This document shows, piece by piece, positions 1 through 8,275 of a stretch of 64,000 nt of DNA (the first letter of the stretch is position 1; each line of letters opens with the position of its first letter). Under the pieces are notes generated by a model, which searched no databases, had not been told where the DNA came from, and was given only the letters and a program-made list of their open reading frames with translations. Position numbers and translations under genes: made by a program. This DNA comes from Dyadobacter sp. 50-39 (GTDB lineage Bacteria > Bacteroidota > Bacteroidia > Cytophagales > Spirosomataceae), in contig MKSR01000001.1 in assembly GCA_001898145.1 (NCBI GenBank), positions 1-64,000 of the forward strand. Reading direction: 5' to 3'.

Positions 1-18
1 CGACAGAGTAGAGATATT

Positions 19-255
19 TCATCCATCAGAAAATCGGTCTACGCAGTGAGTTTGAATAAAGCAAATAGGTGCACTTTCTTGGGTGGATACTTTATATCGA
101 GCAAACGACATTGCCCCACCCTTACTGGTAGTGCTCGTATTTAGTAAGATGGCGCGAACATCATAGATCCCCCTGGCAGCAAAATGTTCCCTCAAAACCG
201 CATTGACAAACTCTTCCTCGGTCTGACCTTCAACAATAATATATAGGCCTCTCAT
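19..255 (-). pseudogene. DUF4276 (Toprim-like) protein, N-terminal part, probably frameshifted
   Basis: The reading frame is only 78 codons, whereas DUF4276 proteins are usually near 200 residues. The first 55 residues fit the family well: an N-terminal IIVEGQTEE motif, which is the acidic Toprim-type start, and a KGGAMSFARYK segment. After that the frame loses similarity and stops. In the +1 frame downstream one can read FKLTA, a stop, then TDFLMDE, which resembles the family's FRLPTDFP block, so frameshift and nonsense decay is likely. The start codon overlaps the stop of the upstream ATPase gene by 4 bp (ATGA), so the two were translationally coupled. DUF4276 proteins are known as partners of OLD-like ATPases and are suspected nucleases in defence loci. 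The broken state is my inference from the frame, and a sequencing error is possible. Confidence 0.55.
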
Positions 256-1343
256 TGCGGTCTACCTTTAAGAACGTTTTTTTCCCAAAGCTCTCCAAGA
301 GAGTATTCCTGTAACCAGGTTTCTAAGTTTGCATCAGACTGACGTGTGAATACCGATTGTCCATTTCTACGATCAACGACTATTACGTCGTCCGCCGAGA
401 ATTGATTCACTAAACCGACGGATTGAGTCGAGATAATAATTTGTGCTCGCTCTGAAGCGCTTTTAATGAGTGAAGCAAGTTTTTGGATGGCAAACGGGTG
501 CAATCCTAGTTCCGGTTCATCAATAATGATTACACTTGGAAGGTTGGGTTGTAAAAGCAACGTAGCCAGGCAAATCATCCTAAGGGTTCCGTCCGACAAG
601 CTATGAGCAGAAAAAAGCTGATCCCAACCCTTCTCTTGCCATCGTAGGAAAATTTGGGACGGATTAATTTCATCAGGCTGTAAATAGAAACGGTCAAAGT
701 ACGGTGCAATTGACTGAACAACTCGTTCAACCAGTTTAAAGTGGCTTGGTGAAACTTCTTGCAGTCGGTATAAAAACGCAGCCAAATTCCGTCCGTCATC
801 ATAGAAGGCGGCGTAGTCTCCTGCTGATGATGGCTGCTTCATCTTGGAGGAAAAGCTCGTATCATGAAAGTGGAATACCTTAAAACTTTCAAAAAAACCA
901 CGTAAATGGTTTGTACGGTAAGTTTTATCGTTCCGTATTTCGCTTTCGAGATTCCCACCATTACTAATCTTATATCTGTTGCGTGTTGCTTTGCCAGGCG
1001 GTGTGAGATTACTCCACTCCTCGGAGAAAATAAGATTATCTGATTGATCTGGTATCATTCGAAAATGATACTCATTTTTCCATTCATTGTCAAAAATCAA
1101 TCGGCCTGCCAGAATATCAGACCCTTTCTTACCAAAATACAGAATGTTCTCTGCTCTCCCATTCTGGTTAATATAAAGTTGGAGTCTGCGTTCATAGAGT
1201 TGATTTAGGAATTTAAAAAAGCCGATAAAGTTACTCTTACCTGCCCCGTTCTCCCCAATCAAAACATTCAGAGGCTTTATCAGAATTTCTCCTGACTGCG
1301 CGATCGACCTGTAGTTCTTTATTTCTATTGAATGTATCCCCAT
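252..1343 (-). CDS. OLD-like AAA (AAA_21/SMC-type) ATPase, DUF4276 partner
   Basis: A 363-residue ATPase. The start at 1343 gives MGIHSIEIKNYRSI, the typical beginning of RecF/OLD-type ATPases. The 39 codons upstream look non-coding and were dropped. A Walker A motif GENGAGKS lies at residues 30-37. The family's signature-like LSDGTLR is near 249-255, and Walker B IIIDEPELGLHP is near 272-283, followed by a switch region STQS at about 305-308. No nuclease domain is fused, so the nuclease activity would come from the DUF4276 protein encoded immediately downstream with a 4-bp overlap. ATPase plus Toprim-type effector is the general architecture of OLD, Gabija and PARIS-like anti-phage systems. 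A defence role is inference from that architecture and from the integrase nearby. Since the partner looks broken, the system may be inactive. Confidence 0.75.
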   Translation of the reverse strand: MGIHSIEIKNYRSIAQSGEILIKPLNVLIGENGAGKSNFIGFFKFLNQLYERRLQLYINQNGRAENILYFGKKGSDILAGRLIFDNEWKNEYHFRMIPDQSDNLIFSEEWSNLTPPGKATRNRYKISNGGNLESEIRNDKTYRTNHLRGFFESFKVFHFHDTSFSSKMKQPSSAGDYAAFYDDGRNLAAFLYRLQEVSPSHFKLVERVVQSIAPYFDRFYLQPDEINPSQIFLRWQEKGWDQLFSAHSLSDGTLRMICLATLLLQPNLPSVIIIDEPELGLHPFAIQKLASLIKSASERAQIIISTQSVGLVNQFSADDVIVVDRRNGQSVFTRQSDANLETWLQEYSLGELWEKNVLKGRPQ

Positions 1344-2082
1344 GTAGTCTGAGAGAAAAAGCAGTGTCCCGGTAGAAGAGACGAAAATGAAAGCAAGATA
1401 GCGACAACAATACTTGCTTACAAGCATAACAGATCGTAGGTTGCATCTTGGCCCAAGCAAACAGCAATCCGACCAAGCTGATCTTAGACGTCGGATACCG
1501 GTCAGAGAGCACTACTTCATCGGGAACAGGATTGCACAGCCTTTTGATACCAATGAGAAAGTCCAAATTCCGGACTGGAATACTTCGTAGTCTTTCGTTT
1601 CTTAGATCAGGATTTGTACTGACCACATCTGTCATAGCGTTGATAATCAATGATACTACTTCATTCACAACATCATTCGCGAAAGACTTTTACAGAATGT
1701 AATGCGCATTTCTGGGCTCAAAATGGATAAGCCACAGATCCCCATTGCCCGTAGAATCTTTATTGAAGAACCTCGAATGCGCTTCCCGTTGACTGACGGC
1801 ATACCTATAGGCTGGTTTTCAAGTTTATGCTAGTTGCAAACAATGTAGCTTTGCCTGCTTCTTAGGAGATTGAATATGACTTTTAGTAGCTTGTTTCGCA
1901 TAAAACTGACTTTGCCCTCCATAGTACTTGCTTGATGAATACTAAAATTTTGTATTTTTACAGTGGAGAGCCGTATTGATCCGAGTTCAAATTAAACTAT
2001 ATCATTCGGTCGCCAATTCAGTCACCTATTCGATCCGTTCGAATAAGACGCTTGACAATCAACTACTTTCGTCAATATTTTG
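1344..2082. other. Intergenic region without a convincing gene
   Basis: Overlapping open frames exist on both strands between 1420 and 1700, but neither has recognisable domains and each is the antisense of the other. The DNA is relatively AT-rich. It may be remnant DNA at a mobile-element boundary. I see no tRNA, no clear promoter and no long repeat here. Confidence 0.4.
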
Positions 2083-2100
2083 CGATCCCAGCGGGATCAC
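2083..2100 (+). other. tRNA-3'-end-like sequence, possible integration (att) site
   Basis: The 18 bases CGATCCCAGCGGGATCAC look like the T-loop end, T-stem and acceptor 3' strand of a tRNA. No 5' two-thirds of a tRNA is present upstream. A rho-independent terminator follows at once, as after a tRNA gene, and a tyrosine integrase gene starts 250 bp downstream. This is what one junction of an element inserted into a tRNA gene looks like. The bases also form a small hairpin of their own (GATCCC/GGGATC), so a purely structural origin is possible. No second copy was found in the window. Confidence 0.35.
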
Positions 2101-2102
2101 AG

Positions 2103-2129
2103 AAGGCGCACCAAGGTGCGCCTTTTTGT
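2103..2129 (+). terminator. Rho-independent terminator
   Basis: A stem of nine base pairs (AAGGCGCAC with GTGCGCCTT) and a 4-nt loop, followed by a short T run ending near 2127. It lies directly after the tRNA-3'-end-like sequence and ahead of the integrase gene. On the other strand it also has A/T-rich flanks, so it may act in both directions. Confidence 0.75.
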
Positions 2130-2349
2130 TTTAAAATGTATTCATTTTCAGCATTTTAGAAAAAAGGCGATTCATTTCGAAACAAAGAAAATCAAACGAT
2201 CTGGGACCCCATCTGGGACCCCTCCAGAGTATTTATATTTGGGGCACCACGATTTTCTGAAACGACTTGTGAGAGAGAGTTTTAAGGAGCATCGATGTGT
2301 TTGCCGGCATGCCGGCTTAAACGTATTGTTCACTTAAAAATGTTGACGA

Positions 2350-3669
2350 ATGAAAAGCAATCAGAAACTTTTCGTCCTTTTCTGGCTAAAAAAATCAAAA
2401 GCCACCACTGACGGCACAGCGCCTGTTTACGCCCGAATCACCGTTGACGGCCTAACAGACGAGATTTCGACTGGCCTGAAGGCCCCGATTGACTACTGGG
2501 ATTCCAAGACGAAAACAATTTTTCAATCCTGGCCCAAAGCCAAGACGGCAAATCAGAAAATCCGGCAGGTTGAATACGACCTCGAACGGCATTTTCTACT
2601 GCTGCAAGAGCAACATGAGTGCGTGACGCCACAGATGCTCAAAATCTCGTTTACGGGAAAATCACCGTCAAGTAAAAAAGATGCAGTCAAACAGGCACAG
2701 CAAGCGGCAGGGCAAACGCTACTTGATGCCTTTGACACTTTCATTAGTAAGTTCGAAGAGCAGGTAAACCAACAAAAAAGAGATGGTGGGACCCTGAGAC
2801 AATGGAGAACTGCAAGGCGCAAGGTAGCAGCATTTTTATCACACCATTACCGGCGGAGGGATTTAGGCTTGAAAGACATTGAGCCAGGCTTTGCGGAAGA
2901 TTTTTATGACTACCTTACCATACATACTTCTGATCCAGTAGCGGAAGTCACCGCGAAAAAGCATGTTAAGCGAGTAAGACAAATCATCAAACCTGCGGTA
3001 ATCAGGAAAGTAATAACGGCAAATCCGCTCGATACCTTCAATTGCTCTGCACCGGAAAAGGAAGTACAGCCGCTTGAAATGCATCAAGTAGAAGCTATCT
3101 ATCGGAAGCACCTAACCATTCCTCGCATTATCGAGGTAAGAGATGCATTTATTTTTCAATGTTTCACCGGTTTTGCCTATCAGGACATTTACAACCTGAC
3201 TACACGGAACATCGTTAAAGTAGGCACAAGAAACGAACAATGGCTTGTTAAGGAGCGCGGGAAAACGCAAGTATCACAGCCCGTTCCCATCCTGCCAATC
3301 GTAGCTGAACTAATCGATAAATACAAAAACCACCCGTACAGAAAAATGACAGGCCGTCTTATCCCCGTTAACAGCAACTATCGATATAATGTGTACCTGA
3401 AGGAGCTTGCTGACATTTGCGGCATCTCTTTTGACGGCATTACAATCAGTAAGCAAGAGTTCAACACGCACCTTGCAAGACATACCTTTGCACATATTAT
3501 GCTAAACAATGGCATTCCCTTGGAAGATCTTAGCAAGATGATGGGGCACAAGAGTGTCCGCACAACTCAGCGGTATGCAAGAGTCAATAAAGCGCGAATA
3601 AGTGAAAACATATCGAAAGTCAAGGAAAAGCTATTTACGAAGTCTGGAAAGCTAAGAGCGGTTAAGTAG
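2350..3669 (+). CDS. Tyrosine recombinase/integrase, Bacteroidetes mobile-element type
   Basis: A 439-residue integrase with an N-terminal arm-binding domain (about residues 8-95), a SAM-like core-binding domain (about 120-225) and a C-terminal catalytic domain (about 240-420). Visible catalytic residues are His374 and Arg377 in THLARHTFA, His400 in MMGHKS and the nucleophile Tyr409 in TTQRYARV. The first catalytic Arg, normally in a TGLR context, is absent: the sequence is CFTGFAYQD at 271-279. IntDOT of CTnDOT is a known integrase that also lacks this Arg and still works, so the protein may be active. It probably mobilised the accessory DNA around it. Lower GC than the efflux genes to the right is consistent with transfer. 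Confidence 0.93.
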   Translation: MKSNQKLFVLFWLKKSKATTDGTAPVYARITVDGLTDEISTGLKAPIDYWDSKTKTIFQSWPKAKTANQKIRQVEYDLERHFLLLQEQHECVTPQMLKISFTGKSPSSKKDAVKQAQQAAGQTLLDAFDTFISKFEEQVNQQKRDGGTLRQWRTARRKVAAFLSHHYRRRDLGLKDIEPGFAEDFYDYLTIHTSDPVAEVTAKKHVKRVRQIIKPAVIRKVITANPLDTFNCSAPEKEVQPLEMHQVEAIYRKHLTIPRIIEVRDAFIFQCFTGFAYQDIYNLTTRNIVKVGTRNEQWLVKERGKTQVSQPVPILPIVAELIDKYKNHPYRKMTGRLIPVNSNYRYNVYLKELADICGISFDGITISKQEFNTHLARHTFAHIMLNNGIPLEDLSKMMGHKSVRTTQRYARVNKARISENISKVKEKLFTKSGKLRAVK

Positions 3670-3773
3670 ATAGCATTGTTATTCAAATTCGGTCCCGCAA
3701 TTCAAGCACAACGATATCACGCAAACCGATATACTTATCCGGATCAGGAACTCGGTGATACTGCAAAAACGAA

Positions 3774-3802
3774 AAAGCTGGCATTCAAAGAATGTCAGCT
3801 TT
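3774..3802 (-). terminator. Hairpin, likely terminator of the efflux operon
   Basis: A 12-bp stem (AAAGCTGGCATT pairing with AATGTCAGCTTT, one G-U pair) with a 5-nt loop. On the minus strand the stem is followed by TTCGTTTTTG, a T-rich tail, so it fits termination of leftward transcription from the RND operon, whose last gene ends at 3970. The other 300 bases between the integrase and the adaptor gene hold no convincing gene. Confidence 0.6.
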
Positions 3803-3969
3803 CTACCAAACGAACGGCACAAAGCGTGCCAATTATCTTAAAAAAAGGTTTTCAGAAATAGTGCAATTGACTACATGGATAAGCTTTTTTGAAAGTCCAT
3901 CAGGTAAAATACCCGATGAACTTTGAACTACCATGCTCATGACAGAGATTTCCTGTCAAAGATCTTGGG

Positions 3970-5082
3970 TCATAACTTTGCCGTTAGCTTCACTCCCTGC
4001 CTCAGATCGTTCCGGGCATTAACGACGATCTTATCGCCTTTGCGCAGGTTTCCGAAAACCTCCGTGAGGTTGGACGATTTTTGACCGGTCCGTACATCCA
4101 CAAACTCTGAATTGCCGGCGGAATCGACGCGGATCACGTATTGTCTTTCAGTCGACGCTACCACCGCGGTAGCGGGAACGGTGAGCGCTCCCTCGGTCGC
4201 TTCCGGCATCAGTGAAACTTCCGCAAACATACCCGGCTTAATGCGACGGGAGGTATTGCTGACGTCGATTTCAACGGTCTCTGACCGGAATTTCAGGTTC
4301 ATATTGCCCGAGCGCCGGCTAATGGTGCCCTTGAATGTTTCGCCGGGCATCGCATTGAGGTGGTAGGTAACAGGCTTGCCTTTTTTCAAGCCGAGGCTAT
4401 AATTTTCAGGCACGTCCACGACCAACCTGAGGCGATCCTGCTGTTGCAGGTTCAGCATCGGGCCGGATTGCTTCAACCCCGCCCCTACCAATGCGCCCGG
4501 GTGCACATTCCGTTCAGTGATGATGCCGTCGAACGGCGCGCGCACCGTGAGATAGCTTTTAATTTGCGTCAATGCGGCCAGGTTGGCCTGCTCTCCCATC
4601 GCCGAGGCGCTATCGGCCATCATTTTGGCCTGGGCGCTTTCCAGGTCCAGGGCCGAAACCGATCCGGTAATGCGGGTACTGGCTTTGAGCCGGCGATAAT
4701 GCTCTTTGCTGGCTACGAGTACAGCCTGGGCTTTCAGATAGTTGGAGCGGGCTGCCACGAGCCGCTGCTCTGTTTCCGGGGCTTCGAGCACCATCAGGAT
4801 TTCGCCTTTATGCACCTGCGAGCCGCGGTCAACCAGCACTTTTTGCACAAAGCCGTCGGCCTTGGGATAAATACTCACCTCCTGAAATGCCATAAATTCG
4901 GCCGGAAGCTGGATTTGCTCCCCTACGTGGGTCTGCGACACTTCGCCGATTTTGAAAGAAACTGCTTTCTGTGCCGAAGGCTTCTTTACCGACTTCGTAT
5001 CGGAGGATTCCGAAGAAGAGCAAGCCGAAAAAATGCCCAACCCGAGCAGCCAGAGCAAACTGTTATATCGATTCGTTTTCAT
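3970..5082 (-). CDS. RND efflux periplasmic adaptor (membrane fusion protein), lipoprotein
   Basis: A 370-residue AcrA/MexA-type adaptor. The start at 5082 gives a lipoprotein signal with the lipobox around LGIFSACSSS, so Cys about 20 would be the lipidated residue. The 54 upstream codons of the open frame overlap the RND gene and are rejected. A barrel-sandwich (biotinyl-lipoyl-like) half motif GFVQKVLVDRGSQVHKGEIL lies near residues 75-95, then a helical hairpin, then the second half (VRAPFDGIITERNVHPGALV), then beta-barrel and membrane-proximal domains. It bridges the inner-membrane pump and the TolC channel. It is the third gene of the operon tolC-RND-adaptor, and its ATG lies one base after the RND stop codon. 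Confidence 0.93.
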   Translation of the reverse strand: MKTNRYNSLLWLLGLGIFSACSSSESSDTKSVKKPSAQKAVSFKIGEVSQTHVGEQIQLPAEFMAFQEVSIYPKADGFVQKVLVDRGSQVHKGEILMVLEAPETEQRLVAARSNYLKAQAVLVASKEHYRRLKASTRITGSVSALDLESAQAKMMADSASAMGEQANLAALTQIKSYLTVRAPFDGIITERNVHPGALVGAGLKQSGPMLNLQQQDRLRLVVDVPENYSLGLKKGKPVTYHLNAMPGETFKGTISRRSGNMNLKFRSETVEIDVSNTSRRIKPGMFAEVSLMPEATEGALTVPATAVVASTERQYVIRVDSAGNSEFVDVRTGQKSSNLTEVFGNLRKGDKIVVNARNDLRQGVKLTAKL

Positions 5083-5083
5083 A

Positions 5084-8000
5084 TTAGGATAATTCTGTAT
5101 GTAAGGAGCCATTGGATGCCAGCGCAGGATGCGCCGCTTCGCCGGAAGCCGGGAGCAGCGAAGGGTCTTCCAGTTTTGTTTTCTTTTGAAGGAACACATA
5201 TACCTGAGGCACGATGTAAAGCGCGGCAAGCGTGGAGGCCACAAGCCCGCCGATCACCGCCCTGCCCAGCGGCGCCACCTGCTCGCCCGCCTCGCCGGTA
5301 CCGAGCGCCATCGGTACCATCCCCGCGATCATCGCGAAACTGGTCATTAGTACCGGTCGCAAACGCAGCGCAGCGCTGTCCATCGCCGCCCGGCCCACAT
5401 CCCGATATTCCCAGCGCAGACGCTCGGCATTGGTCACGATCAGGATCGCATTGGCGACCGATATACCCGTAGACATAATGATACCCATGTACGACTGCAA
5501 GTTCAATGTACTGCCCGTGAGCAAAAGCGCGCCGATAGCGCCCGCAATCACCGCCGGAACCGTAGAAAGGATCACGACCGACAGCTTGAATGACTGGTAA
5601 TTGGCCGCCAGCAGCAGGAAAATCACCAACACGGCAATACCTAGCCCCACTTGCAGGCTATCGAGCGTTTCAGTCAACAACGAGGACATTCCTTTGATCT
5701 CGGTAACCACCCCTTTCGGCGCTGCACCGAGCGAGGCGATCGCCTTCTCTACCGTCCGGGTAGCCGTACCGAGGTCCTGGTGGTGAATGTTGGCCGAAAC
5801 CGTCACAAACCGTCTCGGGCCGGTGCGGGAATATTCGCCCGGGAGCGTATCCACCGAAAATGTAGCTACATCCGCGAGTACCGGCCTCGCCTGCCCCGCC
5901 ACGAGCGGGATCTCCTGCAATTGCGACAGGTTACGCATGGCATACTCGGGGATCTGGACCTGCACCTGGTAGGTATAGGCCGCCTTCTGGTCGAGCCATT
6001 GGTTTTTCTCGGTATAGCGGCTCGACGACGTGGACGCGGTGATAGAACGGGCGGCAGCTTGCAGGCTCATGCCCATGACCGCCAGCTTCTGCCGGTCGAG
6101 CTTGATATTGATCACCGGAAATTTGAGCGGCTGCACAATGCGGACGTCGCGCAGATGATCGTCTTCCGAGAGTTTTTGCACCAATTTATTGGCATACCCT
6201 TCGATTTCCTTCATATCCCGGCCTGCTACCTGCACTTCGATGGGCGTGAATGCGCCACCGCTCATAAGCTTTTCCGTCAGGTCGGCCGGTTCAAACGACA
6301 GGGTAATGTCGGGCATTTCGCGGTACACCAATTGACGGATACGCTCTTTCAGGTCCTGCATATTGGTTTTATATTCCTTTTGAAGACCGACTTTAATCAC
6401 CGCATCGTTCGGGCCGCTGGTGCTTACGTAGAGGTTGGAAGTGGCGTAGTTGGTAGGCACCACGCCGACGTACGCGGATGACACTTCCAAATGCCCGTCG
6501 GAAGCGTCGTTGACCAGTGCCAGCAGCTTGCTCACCTGTTCTTCCGTGCGTTCCAGGCGGGTACCGTCCGGGGTTTTCATCCGGATCACCATCTGGCCCG
6601 AATTGATCTGGGGCAGCATATCTTTACCAATCACCGCAAAACCCCAGGCAGCCAGCGCCAGGATCAAAACGAGGTAAATGCCCACGACCAGGGTATTCGT
6701 GCGCAGCAGTTTCCCGCTTTGCGACACGAACCCACGGCGGACGCGGTCAAAGAAAGTGGAGGTTTTACTTGCATCGTCGTGTGTGGAATGGGTGTGTTCT
6801 TTCAGCATCCAGTTGGCCAGGATCGGCACCAGGCTCTGCGCGAGCAGGTAAGAAACCGTCATCGCAAATCCGATCGAAAGCGAAAGCGGCAGGAACATCG
6901 CCCGCGGTACGCCCGACATGATAAAGGAAGGCGCAAAAACAGCGATAATACACAGCAGGATCAGCAGCAGCGGCAAAGCCACTTCCTGGCAGGCATCATA
7001 AATGGCCCGCTTCCTGAGCTTACCCATTTCGAGGTGCTGGTGAATGTTTTCAATGGTAACCGTCGCCTGGTCTACGAGTACCCCGATCGCCAGCGCAAGG
7101 CCCGAAAGTGTCATGATATTGATCGTTTGCCCGGCCAGGTTCAAACAAAGCACCGCTGCAATCACGGAAACCGGTATGGTGATAATTACAATCAGCGACG
7201 AGCGCCAGTCTCCCAGGAACAGCAACACGGCCAGTCCCGTCAGCAATGCCCCCAGCCCACCTTCGAAAAGCAGGCTTTTTACCGAATTGATCACAAATAT
7301 GGATTGGTCAAATTCATAATTGACCTCAATATCATCGGGCAGCAGGCTGCGCATTTCCGGCAGTTTGGCTTTCAGGGCGGTCACCACATCCCAGGTCGAA
7401 GCGTCGGCTGTTTTGACGACGGGAATGTAAGACGAGCGGCTGCCGTTCACGAGCGCGTAGCCCGCCGTCACGTCCGAGCCGTCGGATATGGTTGCAATAT
7501 CCCGCAGGAAGACCGTCATGCGGCCTGCTGTGCTTACCGGTATTTTTTCAAAATCGGCCACCTGTTCTTCCAATGAATTCAGCGTGGTAATGTAGGTCGT
7601 ATTGTCTACCCGGATGTTGCCGGAGGGCGTCATTGCATTGTTAGCGGCCAATGCTTCCACTACTTCATCGGGCGAAATGTTCAGCGAACGCACTTTCTGC
7701 GGATCGAGGTTGATCACCACGGTACGCGCATTGGTACCGATCGGCGGCGGGGCCGTCAGGCCGGGTACTGTCGAAAACAACGGGCGCACACGGGTAACGG
7801 CCAGCTCATGTATCTCTTTCAGCGGACGTGTCTTGCTGCTGAAAACCAGGTCCCCGATCGGCACCGACGAGGCATCATAGCGTACCACCTGTGGCGGCAA
7901 TGCGCCGGGCGGGAAAAATTTCATGGCCCTGTTCACCTGAATGGCCACTTCCGCGGCCGCCTGGGCCATATCGCTTCCCTCGTAGAATGCGAGCTTGACG

Positions 8001-8263
8001 ATCGTCAGCCCCTGCACGCTCCGGCTCGAAATTTCTTTGATCCCGCCGATGTATAGAAACTGGTCCTGCATACGGGTAGCAAAAAAGCCTTCCATTTGGG
8101 CAGGCGACATCCCGCCATAGGGCTCGATCACGTAAATGACCGGGGAATTGAGTTTAGGAAAAATATCGACCGGTATCCGCGTGGCGGACATGATCGAAAA
8201 GGCAACCAGCCCTAAAACAAAGACCAGTACCGCAATCGGACGTTTTAATGATAGATTCAACAT
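5084..8263 (-). CDS. RND efflux transporter permease (AcrB/HAE family)
   Basis: A 1059-residue inner-membrane pump, full length for the family. It starts MLNLSLKRPIAVLVFVLGL, the usual first transmembrane helix, followed by a PVDIFPKLNSPVI periplasmic entry and two repeats of six helices separated by large periplasmic porter loops. Drug/proton antiporters of the AcrB type have two adjacent Asp residues in TM4. Here the motif reads GVLVDQATVTIEN, so the second Asp is Gln, and the TM10 lysine region reads GISVANAILIVTNAE without the Lys. Either proton relay details differ or a different subfamily is present. Substrate unknown. It lies 12 bp after the TolC gene and 1 bp before the adaptor gene. 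Confidence 0.95.
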   Translation of the reverse strand: MLNLSLKRPIAVLVFVLGLVAFSIMSATRIPVDIFPKLNSPVIYVIEPYGGMSPAQMEGFFATRMQDQFLYIGGIKEISSRSVQGLTIVKLAFYEGSDMAQAAAEVAIQVNRAMKFFPPGALPPQVVRYDASSVPIGDLVFSSKTRPLKEIHELAVTRVRPLFSTVPGLTAPPPIGTNARTVVINLDPQKVRSLNISPDEVVEALAANNAMTPSGNIRVDNTTYITTLNSLEEQVADFEKIPVSTAGRMTVFLRDIATISDGSDVTAGYALVNGSRSSYIPVVKTADASTWDVVTALKAKLPEMRSLLPDDIEVNYEFDQSIFVINSVKSLLFEGGLGALLTGLAVLLFLGDWRSSLIVIITIPVSVIAAVLCLNLAGQTINIMTLSGLALAIGVLVDQATVTIENIHQHLEMGKLRKRAIYDACQEVALPLLLILLCIIAVFAPSFIMSGVPRAMFLPLSLSIGFAMTVSYLLAQSLVPILANWMLKEHTHSTHDDASKTSTFFDRVRRGFVSQSGKLLRTNTLVVGIYLVLILALAAWGFAVIGKDMLPQINSGQMVIRMKTPDGTRLERTEEQVSKLLALVNDASDGHLEVSSAYVGVVPTNYATSNLYVSTSGPNDAVIKVGLQKEYKTNMQDLKERIRQLVYREMPDITLSFEPADLTEKLMSGGAFTPIEVQVAGRDMKEIEGYANKLVQKLSEDDHLRDVRIVQPLKFPVINIKLDRQKLAVMGMSLQAAARSITASTSSSRYTEKNQWLDQKAAYTYQVQVQIPEYAMRNLSQLQEIPLVAGQARPVLADVATFSVDTLPGEYSRTGPRRFVTVSANIHHQDLGTATRTVEKAIASLGAAPKGVVTEIKGMSSLLTETLDSLQVGLGIAVLVIFLLLAANYQSFKLSVVILSTVPAVIAGAIGALLLTGSTLNLQSYMGIIMSTGISVANAILIVTNAERLRWEYRDVGRAAMDSAALRLRPVLMTSFAMIAGMVPMALGTGEAGEQVAPLGRAVIGGLVASTLAALYIVPQVYVFLQKKTKLEDPSLLPASGEAAHPALASNGSLHTELS

Positions 8264-8275
8264 AAGTTAATGGGT

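Noticed and set aside
1237-1702. Overlapping frames of 143 codons (minus) and 84 codons (plus) next to the ATPase gene
   Set aside because: The minus-strand frame runs into the ATPase gene in another frame, each is the antisense of the other, and neither shows family motifs.
2030-2100. Complete tRNA gene
   Set aside because: Only an 18-base 3' portion is present; no D-arm or anticodon arm can be folded upstream.
2080-2337. 85-codon frame before the integrase
   Set aside because: It reads through the terminator hairpin and has no domain.
3676-3861. 61-codon frame after the integrase
   Set aside because: It covers the hairpin at 3774-3802 and has no recognisable sequence.
4360-7576. Long open frames on the plus strand (up to 370 codons) inside the efflux operon
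   Set aside because: They are antisense to clearly conserved RND and adaptor genes, rich in Arg/His/Pro as expected for shadow frames of high-GC genes, and show no domain.
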